50,555 nt of DNA from positions 1 to 50,555 of the forward strand of contig CAJORF010000146.1 of the NCBI GenBank assembly GCA_905236985.1. Direction: 5' to 3'. The DNA is from an uncultured Bacteroidaceae bacterium (GTDB lineage: Bacteria; Bacteroidota; Bacteroidia; Bacteroidales; Bacteroidaceae). Shown in pieces: positions 1 through 8,345 of this stretch (the stretch's first letter is position 1; each line of letters begins with the position of its first letter). The position numbers were made by a program, and so were the translations under genes. The notes under the pieces are model-generated. The model was not told the origin of the DNA and did not search any database. It saw only the letters and a list, made by a program, of their open reading frames with translations.

Positions 1-1
1 C

Positions 2-499
2 ATCAAGTTCGATGATGGAGGCCCAGCTATCTTTAAGCAGGAACGATTAGGTCGATTCGGACGGCCCTTCTACATCTATAAGTTCCGCTCCATGAGGCTG
101 GATGCGGAGAAGTCCGGTCCCATGCTGAGTCATGCGAGTGGCAAGGCAGACCCACGCCTCACCCGTGTGGGCCGATTCCTCAGGGCTCATCATCTGGATG
201 AACTGCCTCAGTTATGGAACGTTTTCATTGGTGATATGGCATTCATCGGATACCGTCCTGAACGCATGTTTTTCATTGAGCAAATCATGAAGGAAGACCC
301 GCGTTACGCTTTCCTCTACCAGATCCGCCCTGGGGTGACATCATACGCTACGCTCTACAACGGTTATACGGACACGATGGAGAAGATGCTACGGCGTCTG
401 GAACTGGATTTGTACTATCTCGGTCATCGCTCTTGGTGGCTCGACTTCAAAATACTGGGCCTGACGTTCCTCAATATTGTTTTTGGTAAGAAGTTCTAA
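2..499 (+). CDS. Undecaprenyl-phosphate sugar transferase, 3' part
   Basis: C-terminal 165 residues of a bacterial sugar transferase (PF02397 type), which loads the first sugar-phosphate onto undecaprenyl phosphate at the inner membrane to start capsule or exopolysaccharide synthesis. The reading frame is open from base 2, so the gene begins outside the window; the first internal Met is at 92 but conserved sequence lies before it. Visible family motifs are GPAIFKQERLG, YKFRSM, the DELPQLWNV catalytic stretch and GYRPER followed by RPGVTS. The N-terminal membrane segments are not in the window. The Wzc-like kinase at 16953 is a plausible partner in polymer export, but it lies 16 kb away, so that link is inference. 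Family assignment is firm; the sugar is unknown. Confidence 0.93.
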   Translation: MKFDDGGPAIFKQERLGRFGRPFYIYKFRSMRLDAEKSGPMLSHASGKADPRLTRVGRFLRAHHLDELPQLWNVFIGDMAFIGYRPERMFFIEQIMKEDPRYAFLYQIRPGVTSYATLYNGYTDTMEKMLRRLELDLYYLGHRSWWLDFKILGLTFLNIVFGKKF

Positions 500-634
500 A
501 ACGAAAGAGATAGAACGTTTGCGTGTTCGACGAGAAAGCCTATTGATGAGAAGTCTGTTAGCTGTAGGAAGTGGATGACTGACATTTTTGTGCGTTTTGT
601 GGTAAAAAAGTGACGGTTTATCAGAATTTTGCTG

Positions 635-642
635 TATCTTTG
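635..642 (+). promoter_or_regulatory. Bacteroidetes -7 box before argD
   Basis: TATCTTTG matches the Bacteroidetes TAnnTTTG -7 element and lies 32 bases before the argD ATG. No good TTTG -33 box is seen at the expected 19-21 base distance, so strength is uncertain. The 174-base gap from 500 to 673 holds nothing else recognised. Confidence 0.6.
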
Positions 643-673
643 CGGCGATTTTCTATAACACAAAGATTCACGT

Positions 674-1870
674 ATGGAATTGTTTAATGTCTATCCGCTC
701 TTTCCTGTCAATATTTTGCGTGGTAAAGGCTGCCGCGTGTGGGACGAGCAGGGTGCAGAATATCTGGATCTCTATGGTGGTCATGCCGTCATCTCGATTG
801 GTCACGCACATCCGCGTTATGTGGAGGCGGTGAGCCATCAGGTGGCTCAGTTGGGTTTCTACTCTAACTCTGTGGTGAACAAATTGCAACAGCAGTTGGC
901 TGAGCGCTTGGGTAAGACCTGTGGCTACGAGGATTACCGCCTGTTCCTCATTAACAGCGGTGCCGAAGCCAACGAGAATGCGCTGAAGTTAGCATCGTTC
1001 CACACGGGACGCACCCGCGTACTTTCTGCTGAGAAAGCGTTCCACGGACGCACATCACTGGCAGTGGAGGTGACGGCTAATCCCAAGATCATTGCGCCGA
1101 TCAATGCCAATGGACATACGACATTCTTGCCACTTAACGACCTCGAATCGTGGAAGGCAGAGCTGGCGAAAGGGGATGTGGCTGCTTGCATCATAGAATG
1201 TATTCAGGGCGTTGGCGGCATTCAGATGGCAACAGCTGAATTCATGCAAGGGCTGCGTGCCGCGTGCGACGAGATGGGCACTGTGCTCATCTGTGATGAG
1301 ATACAGTGCGGTTATGGACGCTCGGGAAAGTTCTTCGCCCATCAGTGGCTCGGCGTGCGACCCGACATGATCACTGTGGCCAAAGGAATCGCCAACGGTT
1401 TCCCGATGGGCGCGGTACTCATCTCACCCAAGTTCGAGGCGGTCTATGGGCAGCTCGGCACTACGTTTGGCGGCAACCACTTGGCTTGTGCCGCCGCGCT
1501 GGCAGTCTTGGATGTCATTGAAGGAGAGGGACTGATAGAGAATGCACGGAAAGTGGGTGATTATCTGTTAGAGGAAGTAAACAAGCTGAAAAGTAAACAA
1601 GTTCTTGAAGAATCAAGCGCCCAGGGTCGAACTGACAAGTTGGATGCTAAAACAAGTAGCTCGTCAACTATCAAGGAGGTGAGAGGTCGCGGTCTGATGA
1701 TCGGCATCGAGCTAGATGTGCCTTTCAAGGAGGTACGCCAACGCCTGCTCTTCGACGAAAACGTGTTCACGGGTTGTGCCGGAACGAATGTGCTGCGCCT
1801 GCTGCCGCCCCTCTGTTTGAGCATGGATGAGGCGGATGAATTTGTGGAGAAACTAAAACGAACACTATAA
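674..1870 (+). CDS. argD: Acetyl(succinyl)ornithine aminotransferase
   Basis: 398-residue class-III PLP aminotransferase that interconverts N-acylglutamate semialdehyde and N-acylornithine in arginine synthesis. Visible motifs: NSGAEANENALKLA, the FHGRT loop, the CDEIQCGYGRSG stretch, and VAKGIANGFPMGA containing the PLP lysine. Length is near the family norm except for an extra low-complexity, Ser/Lys-rich stretch at residues about 305-333, just before EVRGRGLMIGIEL; it coincides with an A/T-rich word repeat (see 1585-1672). The presence of argF' 5 kb downstream supports the arginine role over GABA or other ornithine transaminases. In N-succinylornithine-using Bacteroidetes the substrate may be succinylated. 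The stop codon overlaps the ATG of the next gene by one base (TAATG), implying co-translation. Confidence 0.92.
   Translation: MELFNVYPLFPVNILRGKGCRVWDEQGAEYLDLYGGHAVISIGHAHPRYVEAVSHQVAQLGFYSNSVVNKLQQQLAERLGKTCGYEDYRLFLINSGAEANENALKLASFHTGRTRVLSAEKAFHGRTSLAVEVTANPKIIAPINANGHTTFLPLNDLESWKAELAKGDVAACIIECIQGVGGIQMATAEFMQGLRAACDEMGTVLICDEIQCGYGRSGKFFAHQWLGVRPDMITVAKGIANGFPMGAVLISPKFEAVYGQLGTTFGGNHLACAAALAVLDVIEGEGLIENARKVGDYLLEEVNKLKSKQVLEESSAQGRTDKLDAKTSSSSTIKEVRGRGLMIGIELDVPFKEVRQRLLFDENVFTGCAGTNVLRLLPPLCLSMDEADEFVEKLKRTL
1585..1672 (+). repeat. A/T-rich word repeat inserted in argD
   Basis: Degenerate repetition of the words AAACAAGT, ACAAGTTG and CGTCAACT. It encodes an extra Ser/Lys/Thr-rich stretch between two conserved ArgD motifs and keeps the frame. 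It resembles the word-repeat tracts seen between genes in this window and inside the NRPS. Confidence 0.5.
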
Positions 1871-2424
1871 TGGACGAACAATTAAAGCAAATTGGTGAGC
1901 GTCTGCGCGGCTTGCGCGACGTTCTTGACATCGATGCACAAGAGGTGGCAGACCTCTGCGACATCACGCTCGAACACTACCTACAGATGGAGAGTGGCGA
2001 GGGCGAACTCTCTGTAGCCAACCTCCAGAAGATTGCCAAGAAGTATGGTGTGGAACTCAACGTGCTGCTCTTCGGCGAAGAACCGCACATGAGCACCTAC
2101 TTCCTCACCCGTAAGGGACAGGGGTTGAAGGTGGAGCGCCGCAAGGCATACAACTACGAGAGCTTGGCCAGCGGTTTCCGCGGACGCAAGGCAGATCCCT
2201 TCATTGTCACTGTAGAGCCAAAGCCCGAAGACACGCCGCGCGAGAGCAACTCGCACCCGGGACAGGAATTCAATATGGTGCTGGAAGGCTCGTTGGAGCT
2301 GACTATTGGTCAGAAGACACTTGTGCTCGAAGAGGGAGACAGCATCTATTTCGATGCCACACAGCCCCATGGAATGAGAGCACTGAATGGCAAGAACGTC
2401 AAGTTCTTCGCAGTCATCTTCTAA
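1870..2424 (+). CDS. XRE-family regulator with cupin domain
   Basis: 184-residue two-domain protein. Residues about 8-65 form an XRE helix-turn-helix (LRGLRDVLDI...LQKIAKKYGVELNVLLFG). Residues about 115-182 form a cupin_2 beta-barrel (SHPGQEFNMVLEGSLELTIG, then FDATQPHGM) that usually binds a small effector. Proteins of this shape act as transcription regulators of nearby metabolic genes. It begins in the argD stop codon and is followed 102 bases later by an acyl-CoA synthetase, a pairing often seen in Bacteroidetes, so it may respond to the synthetase's acid or acyl-CoA. The effector cannot be read from sequence. Confidence 0.88.
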   Translation: MDEQLKQIGERLRGLRDVLDIDAQEVADLCDITLEHYLQMESGEGELSVANLQKIAKKYGVELNVLLFGEEPHMSTYFLTRKGQGLKVERRKAYNYESLASGFRGRKADPFIVTVEPKPEDTPRESNSHPGQEFNMVLEGSLELTIGQKTLVLEEGDSIYFDATQPHGMRALNGKNVKFFAVIF

Positions 2425-2428
2425 TTTT

Positions 2429-2480
2429 AGGGATTAAAGATTTAAACATTAAGGATTTGAGGATTGAAAAGTATTGCTTA
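2429..2480 (+). repeat. A/T-rich word repeat, intergenic
   Basis: GGATTAAAGATTTAAACATTAAGGATTTGAGGATT-like run made of degenerate GGATT/ATTTAA/AAGGATTT words. It fills most of the gap between the XRE-cupin gene and the acyl-CoA synthetase. No promoter box was found here. Confidence 0.5.
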
Positions 2481-2526
2481 AGTCAATCATAAAATAAAAA
2501 AGGTCTCAAATCAAAAAATATTCGTC

Positions 2527-4215
2527 ATGGTAGAAAGATTCCTGAAACAAACACATTTTACGTCGTACGAAGACTATAACGAGCACTTGGAATTCATCAT
2601 TCCCGAACACTTCAACTTCGCCTACGATGTCATGGATGCTTGGGCAGAGGAGGCTCCAGATCAGCTCGCGCTCTTGTGGACCAACGACGAGGGCGTGGAG
2701 CGCCGCACGACCTTTGGACAGCTGAAGGCTGAGAGTGATCAGGCGGCCGCCTATCTGCAGAGTCTTGGCATCGGCAAAGGCGACCCCGTGATGCTCATTC
2801 TCAAGCGCCGCTATGAGTGGTGGATTACCATGCTGGCACTGCACAAGCTTGCTGCCGTGGTCATTCCGGCTACTCACATGCTCACTAAACACGACATTGT
2901 TTATCGTAACACGCGCGCGAGCGTGAAAGCCATTATCTGTGTCGATGAGCCATACGTGATGAGTCAGGTGGAAGCAGCTATGCCTGAGAGTCCGACCGTT
3001 GAGGTGCTGGTGAAAGTCAGCCCTACCCCCTGCCCTAACCATAGCGGGGAGTTCGCGTGTGGGGCTTGGCACGATTGGCACAGCGAAGTTTCCTCTGTCC
3101 CTGCTTTTGTGCGTCCGGCTGACAAGAACGATAACGAGGATACGATGTTGATGTACTTCACCAGCGGCACGAGCGGCGAACCTAAGATGGTAGCACACGA
3201 CTTCCTTTATGCGATGGGACATCTGACCACGGGCGTCTTTTGGCACAATCTCAGTGAGGGTAGCATCCATCTCACCGTAGCTGACACTGGCTGGGGCAAA
3301 GCCGTTTGGGGTAAATTCTATGGTCAGTGGTTCGCTGGAGCCACGGTCTTCGTGTTCGATCACGAGAAGTTCGATGCCAACCGCCTTTTAAGACAGATGG
3401 AGAAGTACCACGTCACCAGTTTCTGTGCGCCGCCTACGATTTATCGCTTCATGATCCGTGAAGACCTGTCGAAGTACGACCTCAGTGCCCTTCGCTACTG
3501 CTGTACGGCAGGTGAGGCACTGAATCCCGCCGTGTTTGATAAGTTCTATGAGAAGACAGGCATCAGGATGATGGAGGGCTTTGGACAGACAGAGACGACG
3601 ATGACCCTTGGCACGATGCCTTGGATGGAACCCAAACCTGGTTCGATGGGCAGACCCAATGGACAGTATCAAATTGATTTGCTGAAGCCCGACGGTACGC
3701 CCTGTGAGGATGGTGAGAAGGGTGAGATTGTAGTGAGAGTAGGAGAGAAGAAGCCCATCGGGCTCTTCAAGGAGTACTACCGTGACCCGGAGCTGACTCG
3801 TCAGGCGTGGCACGACGGATACTACTTCACTGGCGATATGGCCTGGCGAGACGAGGACGGCTACTACTGGTTTGAAGGTCGCATCGATGATGTCATCAAG
3901 TCCAGCGGCTATCGTATCGGTCCCTTTGAGGTGGAGAGCGCACTGATGACGCATCCCGCTGTGGTGGAATGTGCCATCACCGGCGTTCCTGATGATATTC
4001 GCGGAATGGTCGTGAAAGCCACCGTCGTTCTCGGCAAGGAATGGAAGGATCGCGCTGGTGATGCACTCATCAAGGAACTGCAGCAATACGTTAAGCGCGA
4101 GACCGCGCCCTACAAATATCCCCGCATCATTGAGTTCGTCGATGAATTGCCCAAGACTATCAGCGGTAAGATCAGGAGGGTGGAGATCAGGAAGAAAGAC
4201 AGCGTGAAAGCCTAA
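2527..4215 (+). CDS. AMP-forming acyl-CoA synthetase
   Basis: 562-residue ANL-superfamily ligase that adenylates a carboxylic acid and transfers it to CoA. Motifs: P-loop YFTSGTSGEPKMVAHD at about 210-225, CTAGEALNP, GFGQTETTMTL, YYFTGDMAWRDEDGYYWFEGR around 430-450, RIDDVIKSSGYRIGPFEVES, and the C-terminal catalytic lysine in PKTISGKIRR near 545. The overall pattern is closer to medium-chain/acetate-type synthetases (ACSM-like) than to long-chain ones. Residues about 165-178 (SPTPCPNHSGEFACG) look like an insertion and coincide with a GC-rich palindromic element. The preceding XRE-cupin gene probably regulates it. The acid substrate is unknown. Confidence 0.88.
   Translation: MVERFLKQTHFTSYEDYNEHLEFIIPEHFNFAYDVMDAWAEEAPDQLALLWTNDEGVERRTTFGQLKAESDQAAAYLQSLGIGKGDPVMLILKRRYEWWITMLALHKLAAVVIPATHMLTKHDIVYRNTRASVKAIICVDEPYVMSQVEAAMPESPTVEVLVKVSPTPCPNHSGEFACGAWHDWHSEVSSVPAFVRPADKNDNEDTMLMYFTSGTSGEPKMVAHDFLYAMGHLTTGVFWHNLSEGSIHLTVADTGWGKAVWGKFYGQWFAGATVFVFDHEKFDANRLLRQMEKYHVTSFCAPPTIYRFMIREDLSKYDLSALRYCCTAGEALNPAVFDKFYEKTGIRMMEGFGQTETTMTLGTMPWMEPKPGSMGRPNGQYQIDLLKPDGTPCEDGEKGEIVVRVGEKKPIGLFKEYYRDPELTRQAWHDGYYFTGDMAWRDEDGYYWFEGRIDDVIKSSGYRIGPFEVESALMTHPAVVECAITGVPDDIRGMVVKATVVLGKEWKDRAGDALIKELQQYVKRETAPYKYPRIIEFVDELPKTISGKIRRVEIRKKDSVKA
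3020..3052 (-). repeat. GC-rich palindromic element in acs (copy 1)
   Basis: Read on the minus strand it is CTCCCCGCTATGGTTAGGG followed by CAGGGGGTAGGG. This matches the layout of the other copies: a pyrimidine arm, a short loop, a purine arm, then a G-rich tail. It lies in frame inside the acyl-CoA synthetase. It is the most degenerate of the ten copies. Confidence 0.5.
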
Positions 4216-4241
4216 TTACACATTATCAAATATACATCATC

Positions 4242-5036
4242 ATGAAGTTTGCCATCATCGGAGCCGGAAATATCGGCGGTGCCTTGGCTTTTGGCCTCGC
4301 ACAAAGCAAGTTAGTCCGTACGGAGGACATTTGCATCAGTAATACTCACCCCGAGAAGTTGGAACGCATCAAGGCGTTCGACCCTGCTATCCGCACCACC
4401 ACCGATAACCGAGAGTGCGTTGAGGGAGCTGACGTGGTCGTGCTGGCGATGAAGCCTTGGCGACTTCAAGAAGCAGCCGAACAGCTGAAGCTCTGGCTCG
4501 ACTATGACCACCAGATTGTGGCCTCTATGGTTGGCGGCGTCGGTCTGACGGATCTGAAGCAACTCTTTGAAAAAGACGGCAAGACTCCAGTCCTCTATTA
4601 CCTGATTCCCAACACGGCCATTGCTGCCTGTCAGAGCATGACTTTCCTCTCTTCAGCGGGAGCCTCGAAGGAACAGGACGATGCCCTTTTGGCTGTCTTC
4701 AAGGAACTGGGTGACGCTATGCTGGTGGAGGAACGACTGATGAACGCCGGCCTCGTGCTTGCTTCCTGCGGTATTGCCTACGCCCTGCGCTACATCCGTG
4801 CCAACACCCAAGGCGGTGTGCTCCTCGGCTTCACACCTGCTGATGCCCAGCGTATTGTGGCGCAGACGATGAAGGGCGCTGCCAGCCTATTGAGCAACGA
4901 CCATTCACATCCCGAATCTGAGATTGACAAGGTCACAACCCCCGCAGGTCTCACTATCCGTGGTCTCAATGCGATGGAGCGCAATGGCTTCACTACCAGT
5001 ATTATTGAAGGCTTGATGGCTTCGATACCCAAGTAA
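4242..5036 (+). CDS. proC: Pyrroline-5-carboxylate reductase
   Basis: 264-residue NAD(P)H-dependent enzyme for the last step of proline synthesis. It begins with the Rossmann motif FAIIGAGNIGGALAFGLA. It also contains VVVLAMKPW and VASMVGGVG, and the C-terminal substrate loop DKVTTPAGLTIRGLNAME. Length is typical of ProC. It starts 26 bases after the synthetase stop and is followed by proBA 82 bases later, so the three proline steps are encoded together. The short gap to proBA carries a GC-rich palindrome. Confidence 0.95.
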   Translation: MKFAIIGAGNIGGALAFGLAQSKLVRTEDICISNTHPEKLERIKAFDPAIRTTTDNRECVEGADVVVLAMKPWRLQEAAEQLKLWLDYDHQIVASMVGGVGLTDLKQLFEKDGKTPVLYYLIPNTAIAACQSMTFLSSAGASKEQDDALLAVFKELGDAMLVEERLMNAGLVLASCGIAYALRYIRANTQGGVLLGFTPADAQRIVAQTMKGAASLLSNDHSHPESEIDKVTTPAGLTIRGLNAMERNGFTTSIIEGLMASIPK

Positions 5037-5040
5037 AAGC

Positions 5041-5073
5041 CCCTTGATCCTCCCTTGTTAGGAGAGGGGGGAT
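5041..5073 (+). repeat. GC-rich palindromic element, proC-proBA gap (copy 2)
   Basis: CCTCCCTTGTTAGGAGAGGG core with a GGGAT tail: pyrimidine arm, short loop, purine arm. It begins 4 bases after the proC stop and is the only one of the ten copies outside a gene. It could act as a transcription attenuator, but no U-tract follows. Confidence 0.65.
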
Positions 5074-5118
5074 AATTTCCGAACAAGAATCAGCAACTTA
5101 GAAAAATCTATAGAAGTC

Positions 5119-7266
5119 ATGCAAGTTACACCTGTAACTACTCCTCTCCCTAAGAGGGAAGGGGCGGGGGGAGGATCCCGTCTTGTCATCAAAATAGGAA
5201 GCAACGTCCTTACTCGGGCTGATGGCAAGCTCGATGTCACTCGTATGTCGGCTCTTGTCGATCAGGTGGCTTGGCTGCGCCAGCAGGGCTACGAGGTGAT
5301 TCTCGTGTCCAGCGGTGCCGTGGCTTGCGGTCGTCGAGAGTTACAGGTCGAGCATGAATTGGGTTCGGTGGAACAGCGCCAGCTGTTCTCTGCGCTCGGT
5401 CAGGTGAAGCTGATCGGACTCTACTATGACCTCTTTCGTGAGTTCCATATCCATGTGGGACAAGTGCTGACTATGAAGGAGAACTTCGAGCCAGGCGAAC
5501 AGTTTGAGAATCAGCGTGCCTGTATGCGGGTGATGCTGGAAAACGGAGTACTGCCCATCGTCAATGAAAACGACACGGTGTGCGTCACTGAGTTGATGTT
5601 CACTGACAATGATGAACTCAGCGGACTCATTGCGCAGATGATGGAAGCAGACACACTTATCCTCCTATCCAACATCGACGGCATCTATACGGGTCATCCC
5701 GATGACCCGCAGTCGCAGCTCATCCGAACCGTAGCCCCTGGCACAGATCTCTCTCAGTATATACGGACAGAGAAGAGCGCTTTTGGACGTGGAGGAATGC
5801 ATTCGAAATACACCACAGCCAGTCAGGTACAAGCTGCTGGTATCCGCGTTATTATCGCTAACGGTGAGCGCGAGAACATTCTCATTGATTTGATGGAAAG
5901 ACCCGAACAGGTGCCTTTCACTGAGTTTATGACAGATTCTCCCCGTGAAGGGAGACTTGCTGGTGCAGAGACAGCTGATGGAAACAAAGCGGACGCCTGC
6001 TCAGTGGATTTTGCTCCCTCCTTAACAGGGAGGGCGGGGAGAGCGTCTGCTCGTATGGCGGCCAAGAGCCTTGCACTCCTGAGCGACGAGCAGCGTAATA
6101 CTATTCTGTTGGCTGTGGCAGATGCTATTGTCGCCCAACAGGAACGTATCTTGAAGGCCAATGCTGAGGACTTGTTGAAGATGGATCCGTCGAATCCTCT
6201 GTATGACCGTTTGCAGCTGACTCCAAGCCGTTTGGAGGGTATCGCAGCGGATATGCGAAATGTTGCCTCCTTGCCTTCGCCACTCGGACACATCACCAAG
6301 GAGAAGACGTTGCCCAACGGGTTACGTCTCTGCCGCGTCAGTGTGCCTTTTGGAGTTATCGGCATGATCTATGAGGCTCGTCCTAATGTGACCTTCGATG
6401 TCTTCTCGCTCTGCTTCAAGAGTGGTAATGCCTGTGTGCTGAAGGGCGGTCGCGACGCTGATTGCTCGAACCGCGAGGCGGTGGCACTCATCCACGAGGT
6501 GTTGCGTCAATTCGATATCAGCACAGACGTTGTTACCCTGCTACCCGCTACTCATGAAGCCACAGCAGAGCTACTGAATGCCGTAGGTGATGTCGATCTC
6601 TGCATCCCGCGTGGTGGCCGTCGGCTCATCGACTTTGTGCGCGATCATGCCCGCATCCCTGTCATTGAGACTGGCGCAGGCGTTGTCAACACCTATTTCG
6701 ACATCGAAGGTGATGTGGTGATGGGAACTGCGATAATCCATAATGCAAAGACGCGCCGCGTGAGCGTTTGTAACGCCCTCGACACTTTGCTCATTCATGA
6801 GGCTCGGCTTGCCGATCTGCCCGAATTGGTGGCTCCGATGGCGGCATCCGTCACGCTCTATGCCGACGAACAGGCCTTTGCATCGCTCGACGGTCATTAT
6901 CCGACAGAGCGTTTGCAACACGCTACGCCTGATAGCTTTGGCACAGAATATATGGATTATAAGCTCGCCGTCAAGACAGTGAAGAGTCTCGACGAAGCCT
7001 TGACACACATCGATGCTTATGGCAGTGGTCACAGCGAAGCCATCATCACCAACAATGCCGTTACCGCCCAGCGTTTCCAAACGCAGGTCGATGCAGCCTG
7101 CGTCTATTGGAATGCCCCTACCAGCTTCACCGACGGCGCACAGTTCGGTCTCGGTGCAGAGATTGGCATCAGCACGCAAAAACTCCATGCCCGTGGTCCT
7201 ATGGCTCTCGAAGAGATCACCACCTATAAATGGCTCATTCATGGAGAAGGCCAGGTGAGGGGGTGA
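5119..7266 (+). CDS. proBA: Fused glutamate 5-kinase / gamma-glutamyl phosphate reductase
   Basis: 715-residue fusion of the first two proline enzymes. Residues about 21-270 are the ProB amino-acid kinase ([43 protein letters not shown]) without the PUA domain common in bacterial ProB. Residues about 312-715 are the ProA reductase, with the catalytic Cys in [13 protein letters not shown] and [19 protein letters not shown] near the end. The layout parallels eukaryotic P5C synthase, which channels the labile glutamyl phosphate. The N-terminal 20 residues and the interdomain linker (273-308) are encoded by GC-rich palindromes, so fusion by element insertion is possible. ATG at 5119 is used because no start follows before the kinase motif. 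Separate proB and proA with a frameshift is excluded by the uninterrupted frame. Confidence 0.93.
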   Translation: MQVTPVTTPLPKREGAGGGSRLVIKIGSNVLTRADGKLDVTRMSALVDQVAWLRQQGYEVILVSSGAVACGRRELQVEHELGSVEQRQLFSALGQVKLIGLYYDLFREFHIHVGQVLTMKENFEPGEQFENQRACMRVMLENGVLPIVNENDTVCVTELMFTDNDELSGLIAQMMEADTLILLSNIDGIYTGHPDDPQSQLIRTVAPGTDLSQYIRTEKSAFGRGGMHSKYTTASQVQAAGIRVIIANGERENILIDLMERPEQVPFTEFMTDSPREGRLAGAETADGNKADACSVDFAPSLTGRAGRASARMAAKSLALLSDEQRNTILLAVADAIVAQQERILKANAEDLLKMDPSNPLYDRLQLTPSRLEGIAADMRNVASLPSPLGHITKEKTLPNGLRLCRVSVPFGVIGMIYEARPNVTFDVFSLCFKSGNACVLKGGRDADCSNREAVALIHEVLRQFDISTDVVTLLPATHEATAELLNAVGDVDLCIPRGGRRLIDFVRDHARIPVIETGAGVVNTYFDIEGDVVMGTAIIHNAKTRRVSVCNALDTLLIHEARLADLPELVAPMAASVTLYADEQAFASLDGHYPTERLQHATPDSFGTEYMDYKLAVKTVKSLDEALTHIDAYGSGHSEAIITNNAVTAQRFQTQVDAACVYWNAPTSFTDGAQFGLGAEIGISTQKLHARGPMALEEITTYKWLIHGEGQVRG
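5138..5175 (+). repeat. GC-rich palindromic element at proBA 5' end (copy 3)
   Basis: CTCCTCTCCCTAAGAGGGAA followed by GGGGCGGGGGGAGGA. It supplies residues about 7-19 ([13 protein letters not shown]) directly before the kinase motif, giving ProB an N-terminal extension. Confidence 0.75.
5937..5954 (+). repeat. GC-rich palindromic element in proBA linker, partial (copy 4)
   Basis: TTCTCCCCGTGAAGGGAGAC: a short or truncated copy with both arms but no G-rich tail. It sits exactly where the ProB domain ends. Confidence 0.5.
6010..6043 (+). repeat. GC-rich palindromic element in proBA linker (copy 5)
   Basis: CTCCCTCCTTAACAGGGAGG followed by GCGGGGAGAG. It encodes [12 protein letters not shown] immediately before the first ProA helix. 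Together with copy 4 it brackets the ProB-ProA junction. Confidence 0.7.
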
Positions 7267-7268
7267 TA

Positions 7269-7300
7269 AATCATTCATCATTCACAATCCACCATTCGAT
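7269..7300 (+). repeat. A/T-rich word repeat before argF'
   Basis: ATCATTCATCATTCACAATC-like run of degenerate CATTCAT/CCATTC words filling the gap between the proBA stop and the argF' ATG at 7317. Confidence 0.5.
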
Positions 7301-7316
7301 ATACTTTGTTTCAGAT

Positions 7317-8345
7317 ATGAAAGTCTTTCAACATGTAACAGACCTTGGCGACCTGCGCACCGCTCTCGCCGAAGCACAAGAAGTCAAGCGCGACCGCTAC
7401 CAATGGCAGCATCTCGGACGCAATAAGACCGCGTTGCTCATTTTCTTCAATAACTCCCTTCGTACGCGTCTATCAACACAGAAGGCCGCGATGAACCTCG
7501 GCATGAATGTCATCGTTTTGGATGTCAATCAGGGTGCTTGGAAGCTCGAGACCGAGCGCGGTGTCATCATGGACAGCGACAAGAGCGAACATCTTTTGGA
7601 GGCTATCCCCGTAATGGGTAGTTACTGCGACATCATCGGTGTCCGCAGCTTTGCACGCTTCGAGAGTCGCGAAGACGACTACGAGGAGAAGATCCTGAAT
7701 CAGTTCATTCAGTACAGCGGCCGCCCCGTTTTCTTCATGGAAAGTGCCACTGTGCATCCGCTTCAGGCCTTTGCAGACCTCATCACCATAACAGAAAATA
7801 GTCAGACACTCCCCCCGTTCTCTCTATCAGGGAAGGAGGGTGGAAAGTCCATTAAGGTTGTCATGACCTGGGCTCCTCATCCCCGTGCCCTGCCGCAGGC
7901 CGTACCCAATTCCTTCGCCGAATGGATGCAGACCGCAGCCCAAGAGGGGCTTGGCATAGACTTCGTCATCACCCATCCCGAAGGCTACGAGCTCGACCCG
8001 CAGTTTGTAAAGGGAGCACGTGTAGAGTATGATCAGATGAAAGCTTTCGAGGGTGCCGACTTCGTTTATGCCAAGAACTGGAGTTGCCCGGGTGTTACGC
8101 GTCCCGAGGACTACGGTAAGGTGCTGCACGATTACCATACGATGATGGACTGGTGTGTCAGTGCCCGTCAGATGGCTGTCACTAATGATGCCGCCTTCAT
8201 GCACTGTCTGCCCGTGCGCCGCAATATGATTGTCACCGATGATGTGATAGAATCTCCGCGCAGCCTCGTTATACCTGAAGCCGCTAACCGTGAGATTTCC
8301 GCGCAAGTGGTGCTTAAACGTATGCTGGAAACCCTTATTGCTTAG
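7317..8345 (+). CDS. argF': N-succinyl/acetylornithine carbamoyltransferase
   Basis: 342-residue carbamoyltransferase of the N-acylornithine class, which makes N-acylcitrulline from carbamoyl phosphate. It matches the Bacteroides N-succinylornithine enzyme over most of its length as remembered: FFNNSLRTRLSTQKAA (carbamoyl-phosphate loop), NQGAWKLETERGVIMD, MTWAPHPRALPQAVPNS, HCLPVRRNMIVTDDVI. ATG at 7317 is chosen because the frame upstream only translates proBA and the word repeat. Residue 90, Pro in the B. fragilis enzyme and tied to succinyl specificity, is Ser here (DKSEHLLEA). Residues about 163-177 are an extra stretch encoded by a GC-rich palindrome. It overlaps the convergent DUF4236 gene by 11 bases. 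Confidence 0.93.
   Translation: MKVFQHVTDLGDLRTALAEAQEVKRDRYQWQHLGRNKTALLIFFNNSLRTRLSTQKAAMNLGMNVIVLDVNQGAWKLETERGVIMDSDKSEHLLEAIPVMGSYCDIIGVRSFARFESREDDYEEKILNQFIQYSGRPVFFMESATVHPLQAFADLITITENSQTLPPFSLSGKEGGKSIKVVMTWAPHPRALPQAVPNSFAEWMQTAAQEGLGIDFVITHPEGYELDPQFVKGARVEYDQMKAFEGADFVYAKNWSCPGVTRPEDYGKVLHDYHTMMDWCVSARQMAVTNDAAFMHCLPVRRNMIVTDDVIESPRSLVIPEAANREISAQVVLKRMLETLIA
7806..7848 (+). repeat. GC-rich palindromic element in argF' (copy 6)
   Basis: ACTCCCCCCGTTCTCTCT then ATCAGGGAAGGAGGGTGGAAAG. It encodes TLPPFSLSGKEGGKS between LITIT and the conserved VVMTWAPHPR, where the recalled B. fragilis enzyme has a shorter loop. It is therefore best read as an in-frame insertion. Confidence 0.75.

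Noticed and set aside
500..673. tRNA or small RNA before argD
   Set aside because: No cloverleaf or conserved loop (GGTTCGA-type) was found; only a promoter box is supported.
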